This document shows, piece by piece, positions 45,201-53,916 of a stretch of 64,000 nucleotides of DNA (position 1 is the first letter of the stretch; every line of letters begins with the position of its first letter). The notes below the pieces were generated by a model. That model worked only from the letters and a program-made list of their open reading frames with translations. It searched no databases and had not been told where the DNA came from. The translations under genes and the position numbers were made by a program. Source of the stretch: Leishmania infantum JPCM5 (taxonomy: Eukaryota > Euglenozoa > Kinetoplastea > Trypanosomatida > Trypanosomatidae); the NCBI RefSeq assembly GCF_000002875.2, contig NC_009395.2, forward strand, positions 508,938 to 572,937, written 5' to 3'.

Positions 45201-47531
45201 GGCGTGGTGGAGGTGCACTCGCCCGATCTCGCAGCTGGCGTGCGCCTGCTGCTCTACAAGAATGGCAGCTACGTTACTGTTTCTGGTCGGTGCCAGCTGC
45301 TTGTCTCCCCCGACGGCCGCGTCACCCGCTACGAGAACGGCGAAGGTGGACGTCTCGTGCATAAACTTCAGCGCGGGCGTGCAACTGCAGTCAGCGCGCC
45401 AGCCGTGCATCGCGTGGAGCGGGAAGATGGACTGCATCTGGAGGGGATAGAGTCCAGCGGCGCAGACGACGATGGGCAGGCAAGCTTGATACCTTGCAGC
45501 CTGGGTCATGTCCGCTGCATCCGCTTTGGCACTGGGGTGGTGGTCGAGCAGGGCGACAAGGACGGCATGTGGTCATGGAGATTCGTTGGGCTGCCAACCG
45601 TGTACTGTGACGTCGCGGCCTACCAGATTGCCGCAGCGATCGGCAAAGGCGAGTGCGACCGGCTCGCATACCAGCCACGCACCGACTCCTTCTCTCTCTT
45701 CCTGAACGACAGCGAGGCGGAGGGCGCTAGGGTGGCCGCCGATGTGGCAATGAGCAGCTGCCGCATATCTGTCTTCACGCAAGGCTGCGATTTGTCCACC
45801 GCGCGCACCGACCAGGGAGACCGCACCGGCGTTTTTGCGGTGGATTGTGCGTACGGCGGCGTCTACGGACGCGTGGGTGCCGACCGTGTGTACCGCGTTT
45901 CGCCGTTCGGGCGGTGCTCTGAGGAGGTCGAGCACGGTGGCGATCTGCGTTATCGCCAGTTAGTGCTGCCAGAGCACTACAAGAGACCAAAGAAGACGGC
46001 AGAGGCGCTATTGCTGCCAGAGTATGCGAGCCCCAGCTTTCGTCGCGCCGTCGCTGGCGAGGGCGGCGATCTGACCACAGTGCCCAGCGCAGACCACACA
46101 GACGCCCTTCACCTGCAAGCGGTACCGCTGCTTTTGCCCAAGGAGCCTGCGCGCATCTCCGCGAGTACGGCGGCGTCTCCCTATAGCACGTTGGCTGTCC
46201 AGCATCCTGCTGCATGTGTGCCACTCCAGCTGCGCTGCATCGCGCTGCAGGAAGACGGCTCGCAGGTCACGGTACTTGATGCAGCGTCCTGGCTGGAGTG
46301 GGTGATGTGGTGGCAGCGCCACAGCAGTTGGGCCCCCCAATACTCTTCACCGACGCCGAAGGAGGCGCTCCGCGAGGGTGCGCCGGAGGAGCGCCCCTTC
46401 AGACTCATCAGAGCTTTGCGGGCACGGCAGGCGTTTGTGCCCTTCACTGAGCCCGGCGCAGAAAACGTGCCGGCGGAGGCGTCTGTAGTGCAGGAATGCG
46501 TGCTGCGGCTGCCTTCCCGTGAGGCTGCCTCGGCGCCGTCTTGGTGTGCTGCTGGTAGTCTCGCGCGGACTAGTGCCGTGAGCGGCGTCACTGGTGCCGC
46601 CGATGAGGAGGACACTGCACCTGCGGCAGCGGTAGCCGAGGCAGCTGTGCCATTGGACGCTGCACCAGTCTCCCCTATCGTGGCGCGTGAGGAGGAGCAG
46701 GTGCCCATGGCCGCACTCACGGACGCTCACTGCGTGACCGAATTGCCTGCCGCGGTAGGCCGGCGCGGTGGCTCGCTGAACTACTGGACATCCGCGCTAT
46801 GCCCGCAGGCGCTACAGCCCTCTCGGGACAGCTCCAGGACTGAGAACGGGGTCGCCATGCCAATGGCGCGGACGCACACGGCGAACCTGTCGGCCGATGC
46901 GGCCACGTCCGAAGCCCCGGCGCCACCGTCCCCGGCAGTACCAGCCGCTATGCCGAAGAAGACGTTGTCTTGGCAGTCGTCGAAGGTGCCTCTGATGCAC
47001 TCGTATCATCCTGCGGCGGACGAGCTCACTGGAACCAACGCCTCTTCGCGATTTCACACTCCACGGCTGGAGGTGCATCCGAGGAAGGTGGAATTCGGCA
47101 ACGTGCTTCCTCTGCGCAGGTACGTGACGACGGTGAGGTTGACCAATGCGTCGACGGTACCGTGTCGCTACCGTGTCCGCGTCGGCGCGGTGGTGCGCCC
47201 TTTCCTCTCCGTCTCCTACTCGCGTCAGTTTGTGGCGCCTGGTATCACGACAGAGATGCACGTTGAGCTGTCTGGCAGCCAGCCTTACGGCGTGATGGAT
47301 TCCCACATCAGTATTGTGCACGAAGGCGGTACAGTGGAGGTGAACGTGTGGTGGTGCACGACTGACGAGGCGGATACAGCGCGTCTGGGTGACGGCGTAA
47401 CGTGCGCTGGCTGGACGGTGCACAAACCGGCGATTCAACATCCACGCATGCCTGAACAGGAGACAGAGCAGACCGATGATAGGAGCACCCTCTCCGACAC
47501 CGATGTGGCACTAGACGTGCGCACCGCGTAG
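42204..47531 (+). CDS. Large axonemal-type protein, SPAG17/PF6-like
   Basis: This is a 1775-residue hydrophilic protein. The N-terminus (about 10-220) has a conserved-looking FLLNSHTPDN segment and a VVNAPLLP / AAVVLLESPCSV pair like a P-loop-less nucleotide-kinase fold. A low-complexity Ala/Ser part and a strongly acidic patch (about 656-690, EEESESDSSSEE) follow. The centre (about 1010-1240) has repeated beta-rich units (LLYKNGSYVTVSGRCQLLVS, PDGRVTRYENG). A C-terminal Ig-like ASH/PapD-type domain (about 1622-1720) contains VHPRKVEFGNVLPLRRYVTT and ends with RLTNASTVPCRYRV. This layout, with a LYxNG-type central region and an ASH domain at the end, fits SPAG17/PF6, a C1a projection protein of the flagellar central pair. 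The assignment is by family memory. ATG 42204 is used; a GTG three codons upstream is rejected. Confidence 0.85.
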   Translation: MAADTAVPSNCDGALEKHFRPIVFLLNSHTPDNVDAATVADLLHPFFRKDDYYVVNASTVANPIGILREAKKSLSSEASLQAAAASVQDRLSAAVQSALTNIAATRREAQQAALQAKEAQLSALQADYVEDGLSAEEARAAAHAELQERSESEGEESYSSAGERLPPAVCVVNAPLLPAAVARLACDVGGLAAVVLLESPCSVRELVSVAGAGGRKSSTSVAASNAPNDRAKGRGPGAGAAAASSSSTSKQHHFSAAAGGSAEDLLAALGRAALAQPDDNAFQDVLLQHVPYPTERANSTDASPESPALLRPSIPAAQFLPTLHALLLRIFSCWVRYNAWRARRFLVQVPAYTPLIDSEAALSAVAGEDALAAAAAAEQRPNKRKSGGPGGHEDNVPLPISTKLPTTTPRPCTMAQVAAEQFEYTAYMQRWMRSASHGSTDNVLAAGEAVQACLKGCLCQVASLKGSSTLRTSADTSAAQLGEDIADACARCRIAVAVSSGASLRPPKDGVEAACQDKGAATCGATPISAPASAGLTADSVEEALAHIVTEEVGSAALPSVTTALITTAGDGDALHWMRDALLARDHHGWHTAVQRWGRTAVYCLHQQTHAIGAPRTQHTAHLLDSPTTFPRFFREEEFLEAEGRHYAPSSLSDDTEKDEEESESDSSSEETTSDSCGDDTASAAEDAATKMVPTAVREMPPACPTVDHVDIVSQHLRRRRVLEQVRLSHARPPVQELMGCATPCRTVVTETQWMRAADGTLVEVARTAANSAQVRCTIVDAGIDLEAGFMLDCPPPTVDDFAKATAVDARASGSLPEPLLSSAVRGFLSLGRELRVITEVVADNAQAVAQAAYAAAVAAAKEAAVTQYEAQFRRVGKASKSREEAKAANQLTLEQITKTLLDALPSPPPSPPPEGGDGKTAAARIVMRVHACFLLHDCVMTAAAPKAGAPGVQLRCLKPSQHTTHLPRRRLLSVQLWNEGVVSTVALTHLQAIDVYLDGVVEVHSPDLAAGVRLLLYKNGSYVTVSGRCQLLVSPDGRVTRYENGEGGRLVHKLQRGRATAVSAPAVHRVEREDGLHLEGIESSGADDDGQASLIPCSLGHVRCIRFGTGVVVEQGDKDGMWSWRFVGLPTVYCDVAAYQIAAAIGKGECDRLAYQPRTDSFSLFLNDSEAEGARVAADVAMSSCRISVFTQGCDLSTARTDQGDRTGVFAVDCAYGGVYGRVGADRVYRVSPFGRCSEEVEHGGDLRYRQLVLPEHYKRPKKTAEALLLPEYASPSFRRAVAGEGGDLTTVPSADHTDALHLQAVPLLLPKEPARISASTAASPYSTLAVQHPAACVPLQLRCIALQEDGSQVTVLDAASWLEWVMWWQRHSSWAPQYSSPTPKEALREGAPEERPFRLIRALRARQAFVPFTEPGAENVPAEASVVQECVLRLPSREAASAPSWCAAGSLARTSAVSGVTGAADEEDTAPAAAVAEAAVPLDAAPVSPIVAREEEQVPMAALTDAHCVTELPAAVGRRGGSLNYWTSALCPQALQPSRDSSRTENGVAMPMARTHTANLSADAATSEAPAPPSPAVPAAMPKKTLSWQSSKVPLMHSYHPAADELTGTNASSRFHTPRLEVHPRKVEFGNVLPLRRYVTTVRLTNASTVPCRYRVRVGAVVRPFLSVSYSRQFVAPGITTEMHVELSGSQPYGVMDSHISIVHEGGTVEVNVWWCTTDEADTARLGDGVTCAGWTVHKPAIQHPRMPEQETEQTDDRSTLSDTDVALDVRTA

Positions 47532-48543
47532 CTTCGTGACACTTGGGCGTAAGTGCAGCATGGCACAACCGACATGTGCCTCTGCCCCCATGTGTGCAAA
47601 CGTGTTTTTTTTTTTCGTGGTGTGTTGGCCCGGTTTACGCGGCAAAAGCAAAGAGAAAACCTTTTCGTGGTAGTTTCCGGCCCTTCTGCACCACCCCCTC
47701 CCCCTTTCCCACCATTTTGTGACGCAGGTGTATGTGTGAGTGTTTCTGTGCTGCGTGTCGGACCTTGCTGTGTCTCGCCCCCTCCCCTCCTTCCTTCTCC
47801 CCACCCCTCCCTCCTCACTCCGCGCTCCAGCGCCAAATGTAAAGTACGGCCTCCTCTCCTTTTGGCTACTCTTTTTTTTTTCTGTTTGTTTGATGTAGTG
47901 GCTGTAGCTGGTGCAACCGGGGCGTGTGCGCATGCGCGCGTGCTGGCGGGCCGGACCGCCGTAATTTCGACCCTACGCAGTCTCTCTCCTACCGTGAGAA
48001 GATGAAAAGCAACAATTCGCAAAGGTGCCGTGGCGCTCGAGGACGTCCGTAGGAAGACGGGAGAACGAGATGGGGTTCGCTATATTCTTGTGCACGTCTC
48101 AGCCGGTCAAACAAATCGCACAACTCCAGCGCTCACGCGCCCACCAATTTCATTTGTCTGGTGCATCTGGGATGCTTTGGGCCGCGGCGGCATAAGCGAC
48201 CCCATGCCCGGAACGGAATCGTTTATGCGGTTACATGACGGCGTCGACCGCGTTCAACCACGTCTGTTGCTCCGTCGGTGGAGCCACTGTAACGACTGCG
48301 ATGCCCCAGTTGTCTCACCAAAAGGCAGCACAAGGGAAAGAGACAATGGCCTCGTCCCCATCCTCCCCCTCCTCTCGCCCCGCCTTGTGCGCTGCCAACG
48401 ACGCACAGTCTCTTTCTGCCCATGCCACATATCGCACGGAGTGTTGAGCTCTCGTGCAGCCTCTCACAATCAAGCTCTATCGTACCAACTCACGATCTCC
48501 CTTTTATTTCCTCTCAGCTCTTACTTTGCGTCGTGTGGCTCTC
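47532..48543. other. Intergenic region
   Basis: No gene was seen. T tracts occur at 47605-47616 and 47870-47881, and the sequence is C-rich with CCCTCC runs near 47690-47820. The splice acceptor of the next gene is listed separately. Confidence 0.55.
48498..48517 (+). promoter_or_regulatory. Probable trans-splice acceptor of the nodulin-like gene
   Basis: The tract CTCCCTTTTATTTCCTCTCAG ends with AG at 48516-48517, 26 bases before ATG 48544. This supports that ATG over the 30 upstream codons of the same frame, which start at a GTG and would then lie partly outside the mature mRNA. Confidence 0.6.
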
Positions 48544-50427
48544 ATGGCACCCGGCGCCACTGACCTCCAACCTGGACGCGCATACCGCGTGGGCCTCCTG
48601 GAGTACACCCTGGAGAAGGCTTGGTTCTGCCAGTTCTGCGTTGGCATACTGATCTGCGCGAACAATGGTGCCTGCTTCTGCTTTTCCATCTTCAGCCCCT
48701 ACATGAAGGGCGAGGGTTTCAGATACAGCCAGTTTGAGATCGATGCCGTCTCCACTGTCGGAGTCCTCCTCAGCTACTTTTCGATGCCGACTGGCTTCTT
48801 GTATGACCGCAAAGGCCCGACCGCCACGTTGCTCGTCGGGACACTGCTCAACATCACAGGCTGGGCAGGCATGTACCTGATTTTCAGCGATGCGCTCTCC
48901 CACAGTGCGGTTGTCATGGCGATCTTCTACGGTCTATCGCAGCTCTCCGCAAGCTTCTATGAGACCGGCAGCATACTTACTAACTTGAAGTCCTTCTCTT
49001 GCTACCAAGGGCGCGTCATTCTGATTCAGAAGACCTTCATGGGCCTTGGCAGCTCCCTCGTGGCACAGGTCTACATCGCCTTCTTTGAAAAGACCTTTTC
49101 CGGCATCGCTCCCTTCTTCCTCTTTTTAGTGTCGTACTCCGCCTTTGCGGGGACTTTAGGTGTGCTGTATTTGCGTCTGCCAACGCCTGCGACGAGCTGT
49201 GTTGGCATCAACATCGAGGACGCCGACACCCGCGCCCGCGGTGGTGGCGAGCCGCGCATGTTCGCGCTCCCCTTCAACATCGGCACCTCCATCCTCTGCT
49301 TCAGCGTGGCCTTCGTCTTGCTCACCTCGCTCGTAGAAAACTACGTTCATCCCTTGAGCAATGAATGGCGCGTGGCCATCGGGCTTGCCACGGTCGGCCT
49401 CTGCGTCTCCTTCACTGCTATGATCTTCACCACACCGAACTACGAAGTGAACCGACGCCGCGGTGCGGGCGAAGCAGGCATGGGTGGCATCGACGACAAG
49501 GCGCCAGCCTTGGGGGCCTCCGCGGTTCTCTTACCGCCGACGGCAGCTAAGGTCGGCAACGCTGCTGCCATGGCCACGGAGGATGGCCGCTGCTCCGCCG
49601 TGAAGGACGATCTCGATGCACGCGGTGTGTTGATGGCTGATGCAGCTCCCCCTGCTGGGGTGACAGATGTATCAACGACCACAGCGACACTTGACCCAGC
49701 CTTGCCAGCACTACCGCCCGTGGGACCCAGTGTCGAGGGTGAAGACTCCCAGGAGGGCCTTGGTATGCTAAACGATAAACCATTGTGGGAAAACCTACAG
49801 CACCGCGAGCTGTGGTTGCTGTGGTTCGTCTGCTTTGGGGCGTGGAGTGCCATGACGGTGGTGTCGTCTAACAGCACCCATATCTATCAAGCTATAGCAC
49901 GCGGCTCCTTCTCTCTCACCGTCAACACCGTTTTTGTGTCGATCTACGGCGTGGCGAGCGCGCTGGGCCGCATCCTTGTCGGCGCTCTCTACCCACGGAT
50001 GGCACAGCGGCGAATCCACGTAGCAGCGCTGCTGCTGGTCGCGCCGCTCCTCAATGCCATCGGACTGCCGCTCTTCCTGATCTCCTCGGATCGTGTCCTG
50101 TTTGTGCCGTTTTTTGTGGTCGGCCTCGGCGTAGGTTTCTCGTGGGGGAGTACGGTGCTCACCGTCACGTCTGTCTTCACCTCGTCGAACTGCGGCAAAC
50201 ATTACAGCTTTCTGTATACTGCGGGCATGCTTTCACCGGTCATCTTCAATATGGCGCTCTTCGGCCCCGTGTACGATCATTACCAAGCAAAGCAGGGACA
50301 CGGGAAAGTTGGCTTCTGCGAGGGCGTGATATGCATCACTGTGCCGTTAATAGTGTGCATGGTAGTGAACATATTTGCCGTGATGTCGGCATACGCGTTT
50401 TACAAGTGCATCACAGCGCGCCTCTAG
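48544..50427 (+). CDS. Nodulin-like major facilitator transporter
   Basis: This is a 627-residue 12-TM transporter of the nodulin-like/MFS group, which is common in trypanosomatids. The N-terminal half opens WFCQFCVGILICANNGACFC and then has SIFSPYMKGEGFRYSQFEID, the loop motif PTGFLYDRKGPTATLL (MFS G-x-x-x-D-R-x-G signature) and further helices. A hydrophilic central loop (about 310-430, Ala/Gly/Asp-rich) separates the halves. The C-terminal half starts LWLLWFVCFGAWSAMTVVSS and contains ASALGRILVGALYPRM, a second MFS loop. Family members include monocarboxylate or iron-chelate type carriers; the substrate here is unknown. The ATG follows a strong splice acceptor by 26 bases. Confidence 0.93.
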   Translation: MAPGATDLQPGRAYRVGLLEYTLEKAWFCQFCVGILICANNGACFCFSIFSPYMKGEGFRYSQFEIDAVSTVGVLLSYFSMPTGFLYDRKGPTATLLVGTLLNITGWAGMYLIFSDALSHSAVVMAIFYGLSQLSASFYETGSILTNLKSFSCYQGRVILIQKTFMGLGSSLVAQVYIAFFEKTFSGIAPFFLFLVSYSAFAGTLGVLYLRLPTPATSCVGINIEDADTRARGGGEPRMFALPFNIGTSILCFSVAFVLLTSLVENYVHPLSNEWRVAIGLATVGLCVSFTAMIFTTPNYEVNRRRGAGEAGMGGIDDKAPALGASAVLLPPTAAKVGNAAAMATEDGRCSAVKDDLDARGVLMADAAPPAGVTDVSTTTATLDPALPALPPVGPSVEGEDSQEGLGMLNDKPLWENLQHRELWLLWFVCFGAWSAMTVVSSNSTHIYQAIARGSFSLTVNTVFVSIYGVASALGRILVGALYPRMAQRRIHVAALLLVAPLLNAIGLPLFLISSDRVLFVPFFVVGLGVGFSWGSTVLTVTSVFTSSNCGKHYSFLYTAGMLSPVIFNMALFGPVYDHYQAKQGHGKVGFCEGVICITVPLIVCMVVNIFAVMSAYAFYKCITARL

Positions 50428-51031
50428 ACCGGTACACACACCTTAGCCGTGGGTAGTGTTATCGGTGACCTCGGTTGGACAACAGTTCCCACCCCTCTCC
50501 CTCACCAAAAAAAAACGATACGAGCGCAACATGCACCTGCTTCGGCTGAGACGAACAAGGTACTCTTTCACCCGCGTGGTGGCAAGACGCTGGGCTTCCT
50601 TTCTTGTGTGTGTGTGTGCTTTATCACTGCTGCTGTGTGGAAGTGCCCGTTTACTTTCTGCCTCTACCACAGCAATACTTCCCGTTGCCGGCATCTGCAG
50701 CTTTAGCGAATGCAGCCGAGTACGCCACATCAGAGCTACAGGTAGAGGCGGGAGGGAAGGAGAAGGATGAGAGGGCCATGCAATATTGTTCCTGTTGAAA
50801 GAACGAGTAATCTCACGTTTTCTGAGGAGACAAGCCTGCTTGCTTATGTCCATCATATTATTTTCTACTCTTGTTGTCTACCGCGTGGCTGTCCTCCACT
50901 CAAACCTGCTTTTAGTTTTGTTCCTTTACACGTGTTCCTCATGTGTGCTAAACGGAGGTCGAAAAAAAAAAGGTGCAGTTGGTCTCTCTCTCAAATCGCC
51001 CCCGATCGACACGATCCTCCTCTTTTTCCTT
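50428..51031. other. Intergenic region before the retroposon-like element
   Basis: C/T-rich untranslated sequence with an A run at 50507-50514 and another at 50965-50972. No gene was seen. It is probably the 3' UTR of the nodulin-like gene. Confidence 0.55.
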
Positions 51032-51652
51032 TTCGACGTCTCCATTCTCTGCTATGCAACAGGAGGTCAGTGTTCCGCTCTAACCCGCTCCCCCTTTCCT
51101 CCTCCCCGGCGTGCTACACAGACCCCCCATCGCGTGATGCGAAGCAGCCGTAGACGCACCCGCGTTACAGCAATGCGCCGACCCAGCCGTCTGAGAGCAC
51201 GGCCGACTGCCTCAAACTCCACCCACCCCGCGCTCTACAGGTCGCCTCGCAGCCGCTTCCATCATACTGCTCGCCACCTGGTGCGTCGTCCTCGGGGTGG
51301 CCTCAGGCTCCCCGCACCGGTGGGCCGTTGAGGGCCGGGATGGGGGTGGGGTGCGTTCGAGTCACGCGGGCACTCGTGCCTAATCATATGGATGGGCCAG
51401 GTATGCTCACGCTGTCGCAGGCCGCTCCGACGCCAGGCCGTCCTAGAGCTGACCGCAGACGTCAGCAGCGATCCATCGCGCTCACTGCGCTACGCCCTAG
51501 GCATCTGTCCTTCTGACGGCGAGACGTGGGTTTGGCATCGGCAGGGATAGCGGGGCTGCTCGGCTTCCTCGCACAGAGAGCGGGGATGTGGACTGGGCAC
51601 TGATGCCACAGTGACGTGTGGTCCCCGTTGTCAGGAAGAGAGGCACGGCGCG
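51032..51652 (+). mobile_element. SIDER-like retroposon copy 2 (direct)
   Basis: This is the plus-strand copy of the element that is inverted at 22998-23617. It starts TTCGACGT and ends GGCACGGCGCG, and is followed here by GGCGGAAACAAAAAG, the A-rich remnant of a tail. The body is GC-rich, not C/T-biased, and carries short open frames that match between copies only because the DNA matches. No reverse transcriptase is encoded. It lies in the likely 3' UTR of the nodulin-like gene, the usual place for Leishmania SIDER elements, which can affect mRNA stability or translation. The family assignment is inferred from size, location and tail. Confidence 0.6.
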
Positions 51653-52444
51653 GCGGAAACAAAAAGTACAAGTTGGTGACAAGACAGCGGGAGCTCAGGC
51701 AGCCTGAGCTGTGCTGGGTAAAGCCAGACGAAGCGCTTGATGGGCGCCGAGCCCCGAAGCGATCGAAGCGTGACGAGTCGTGCACACAGCAAGTCGCATG
51801 GTTCGCCGTGGCGACACGTGCACTGGGCCTCCGTCGAGTGTGCAGTTCCCGCTCCCCTCGGTCTCCTTTTGGAAAAGTACGTTGATGGGTATCTCATTTT
51901 TGGGTTCCACTTGATGCCCCACTGCTCACGTCGTCGCTCTCCATGCTTCTATTCACTTCCACCTCTCCGCTTTCGTGTTTCGTTGTTGTTGTGGTTTCCC
52001 TTCACCGCGCAAACATCGCGTCACGATCGCCCGCTTTCATGGTGCATGCTCGATGGGGGGACACATGACGGACGCCCTTCAGCTATTGATTTCAGCGAGA
52101 GCACGAAGGTGCAGCGGCGACATTGGTGCAAACTAGGATAGAGCAAGAACACAATACGAACAGCTTGACGACACACTCTTCTCTGAGGCGCATCTGCAGT
52201 CGCTTGTACGCGCGTGTACCTACGCCTTTTCCTGTCTACCTCTACTCTGTTTCTATTTTTGATATCTGCCTTTACTTTCGCTCTTCGTTTCCTGTGCGTC
52301 ATTTTTTTTTCAGTTCGCGTGCTGCTTTCCTTTCCTTTCCTTGTGTCGTCATTTATTTATTTGGCATCCTTTGTGTGCGCATAAACCGCTCCCACGCACC
52401 GTGAGCGTGCGCGTCCCTTTTTCGGTTTGCCGGCCGGCTTCTGC
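51653..52444. other. Intergenic region after the retroposon-like element
   Basis: 51653-51880 is mixed-composition sequence with a short palindrome (AGCTCAGGC-A-GCCTGAGCT at 51692-51710), perhaps more repeat-derived DNA. 51930-52444 is C/T-rich. Near 52303-52312 an eight-T tract ends in CAG, a likely splice acceptor; the first ATG after it is 52445. Confidence 0.55.
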
Positions 52445-53164
52445 ATGTATTTAACCTCACTCGCGACCACGCACGGCAAACAGAATAAACAGCCGCGTTT
52501 GTGCTCAAAAAACGTCGCCACACTGGAACGTGTCCTCTTTTCTCAAACGAGGCTCGAGTTTATGCGTAGGTCGGAGGATGGGAAGGTAGATGTAGCCGTG
52601 CGGCGCTGTCGGGCGTGGAGCGCGCCTGCGGCACCGCTTAGCCACATCTGCGGAAGCCACAATGGCTCCTCCGTGCGGGGTGCCGCGGGAGCCATTGCAG
52701 GCGACCACACACACCTTCCACTGCCGCCTACCATTTATCGCCTTTTCCCTACAAAGACAGTATTCGCTTCGTTGGACATTCCGTTTACCCCATCGCTGGG
52801 GGCCCCCTGCAATGGGGGGCGACAGGCACCATGCTCCCCACCGGCGGAGACGGAGACGCTCGAAGCTCTCAAGGCTGAGCTGCTGGCCGCAAAGCATCAG
52901 ATAAGGCTGCTCAACACGGCAAGCGCACAATCTTTTCACAGCTACGCAGCACTGGAGGCCGAGAACGCAGAACTGAGGGATGCCAGCCGGCGCCTGCGCG
53001 AGGCCAATGACGAGCTGAAGGCGCGCCTCGCACAGCGCAACGATGAGGTGAATGAGCAGCTGCATCTCATCTGCGACTTGGAAAAGAAGCTCGAAGAGTT
53101 TAGCTGCTTCAACACGGCAGCACACTTATCGGCACGCAAATCTCTTAATGGAGGTTCGAAGTGA
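52445..53164 (+). CDS. Small coiled-coil protein of unknown function
   Basis: This 239-residue protein starts from the first ATG after the probable splice acceptor. The next in-frame ATG at 52562 would give 200 residues and is a fair alternative, because the first 40 residues have little coding character. The middle is Pro/Ser-rich. The C-terminal half (about 140-215) is a continuous heptad-rich coiled coil (ETLEALKAELLAAKHQIRLL; ALEAENAELRDASRRLREAN; DELKARLAQRNDEVNEQL; LICDLEKKLEEF). The coiled-coil part has strong GC3 codons and is certainly coding. No known domain was recognised. Coiled-coil proteins of this size in these organisms are often cytoskeletal, but nothing here proves it. Confidence 0.7.
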   Translation: MYLTSLATTHGKQNKQPRLCSKNVATLERVLFSQTRLEFMRRSEDGKVDVAVRRCRAWSAPAAPLSHICGSHNGSSVRGAAGAIAGDHTHLPLPPTIYRLFPTKTVFASLDIPFTPSLGAPCNGGRQAPCSPPAETETLEALKAELLAAKHQIRLLNTASAQSFHSYAALEAENAELRDASRRLREANDELKARLAQRNDEVNEQLHLICDLEKKLEEFSCFNTAAHLSARKSLNGGSK

Positions 53165-53916
53165 CGTACGCGCGACGTGTGAGCACCTCGCACAGCTGCT
53201 GTGTGTATGCGTGTGTGCGGGCAGGGCTTCGTTGTCTAGGGTGTCTTCGGGTGAAAAGTAAGACGAATGTGATGGGACGGCAATCTTTCACCTCTCTGCA
53301 CGCGTGTGGAAACTGCCTTTGGGTCAATGTCCGGGTTTTCTCTTTTGCGGCTGCATCCTGTATTACTTGCAGGATCGCCATCCGCTCCCTCTCTCTCGCC
53401 GCCTGTTTGTGTATGTGTGCGTGTGTGTGCGTATGTGTATGTGTATACGTCTGTGTGCGCGTGCATGCATGTGTGTGGTTCAGTGGCACAGAACAACAGA
53501 ACAGAAATGTTGCCCACCACAAAGAATTGTGTGCTGTCACCGATGCAGAAACTCATTCTCCTCCCACGCCAGTTGAGTGTTGTCACAACAGCTGCACTGG
53601 AAATGCCACAGGGTGCACGCACTTGGAGACCTTTACGATCCACAAACCTGACTCTTCAGAGAGGGTACTCATGCATCAACCGGTGTACTTCTTCGTGCTC
53701 TGTGCGCGTGATGATACCAAGAGAAGAGCTGTGGGGGCTTTCCACGTCCACTGGTTCACCTTTCCGCGTGCTTACCTTGCCTCCTGCTCTTACTTGTTGA
53801 CACACGTGCACACAAACGTACATACACAGCTGCCGACGCAGTGCGCGCTCTGCTGGGCGAATTTGGAAGCCTCCCCTCTTTTTCACTGTGAGCTGCTGCC
53901 GTGCGGTTTAGCGCAG
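53165..53916. other. Intergenic region with TG-rich microsatellite
   Basis: TG/CA-rich simple sequence fills 53407-53477. The frame of the next gene is open throughout this region, without a stop back to 53161, but the composition is that of simple sequence and UTR, so it is treated as non-coding. A tract CCTCCCCTCTTTTTC at 53870-53884, followed by TTTAG and CGCAG, is the probable splice acceptor just before ATG 53917. Confidence 0.55.

Noticed and set aside
50786..51331. 181-codon ORF over the retroposon-like element, matched by a minus-strand ORF at 23318-24010
   Set aside because: The shared translation follows from the duplicated DNA; it is Arg-rich, without a domain, and a second frame is equally conserved.
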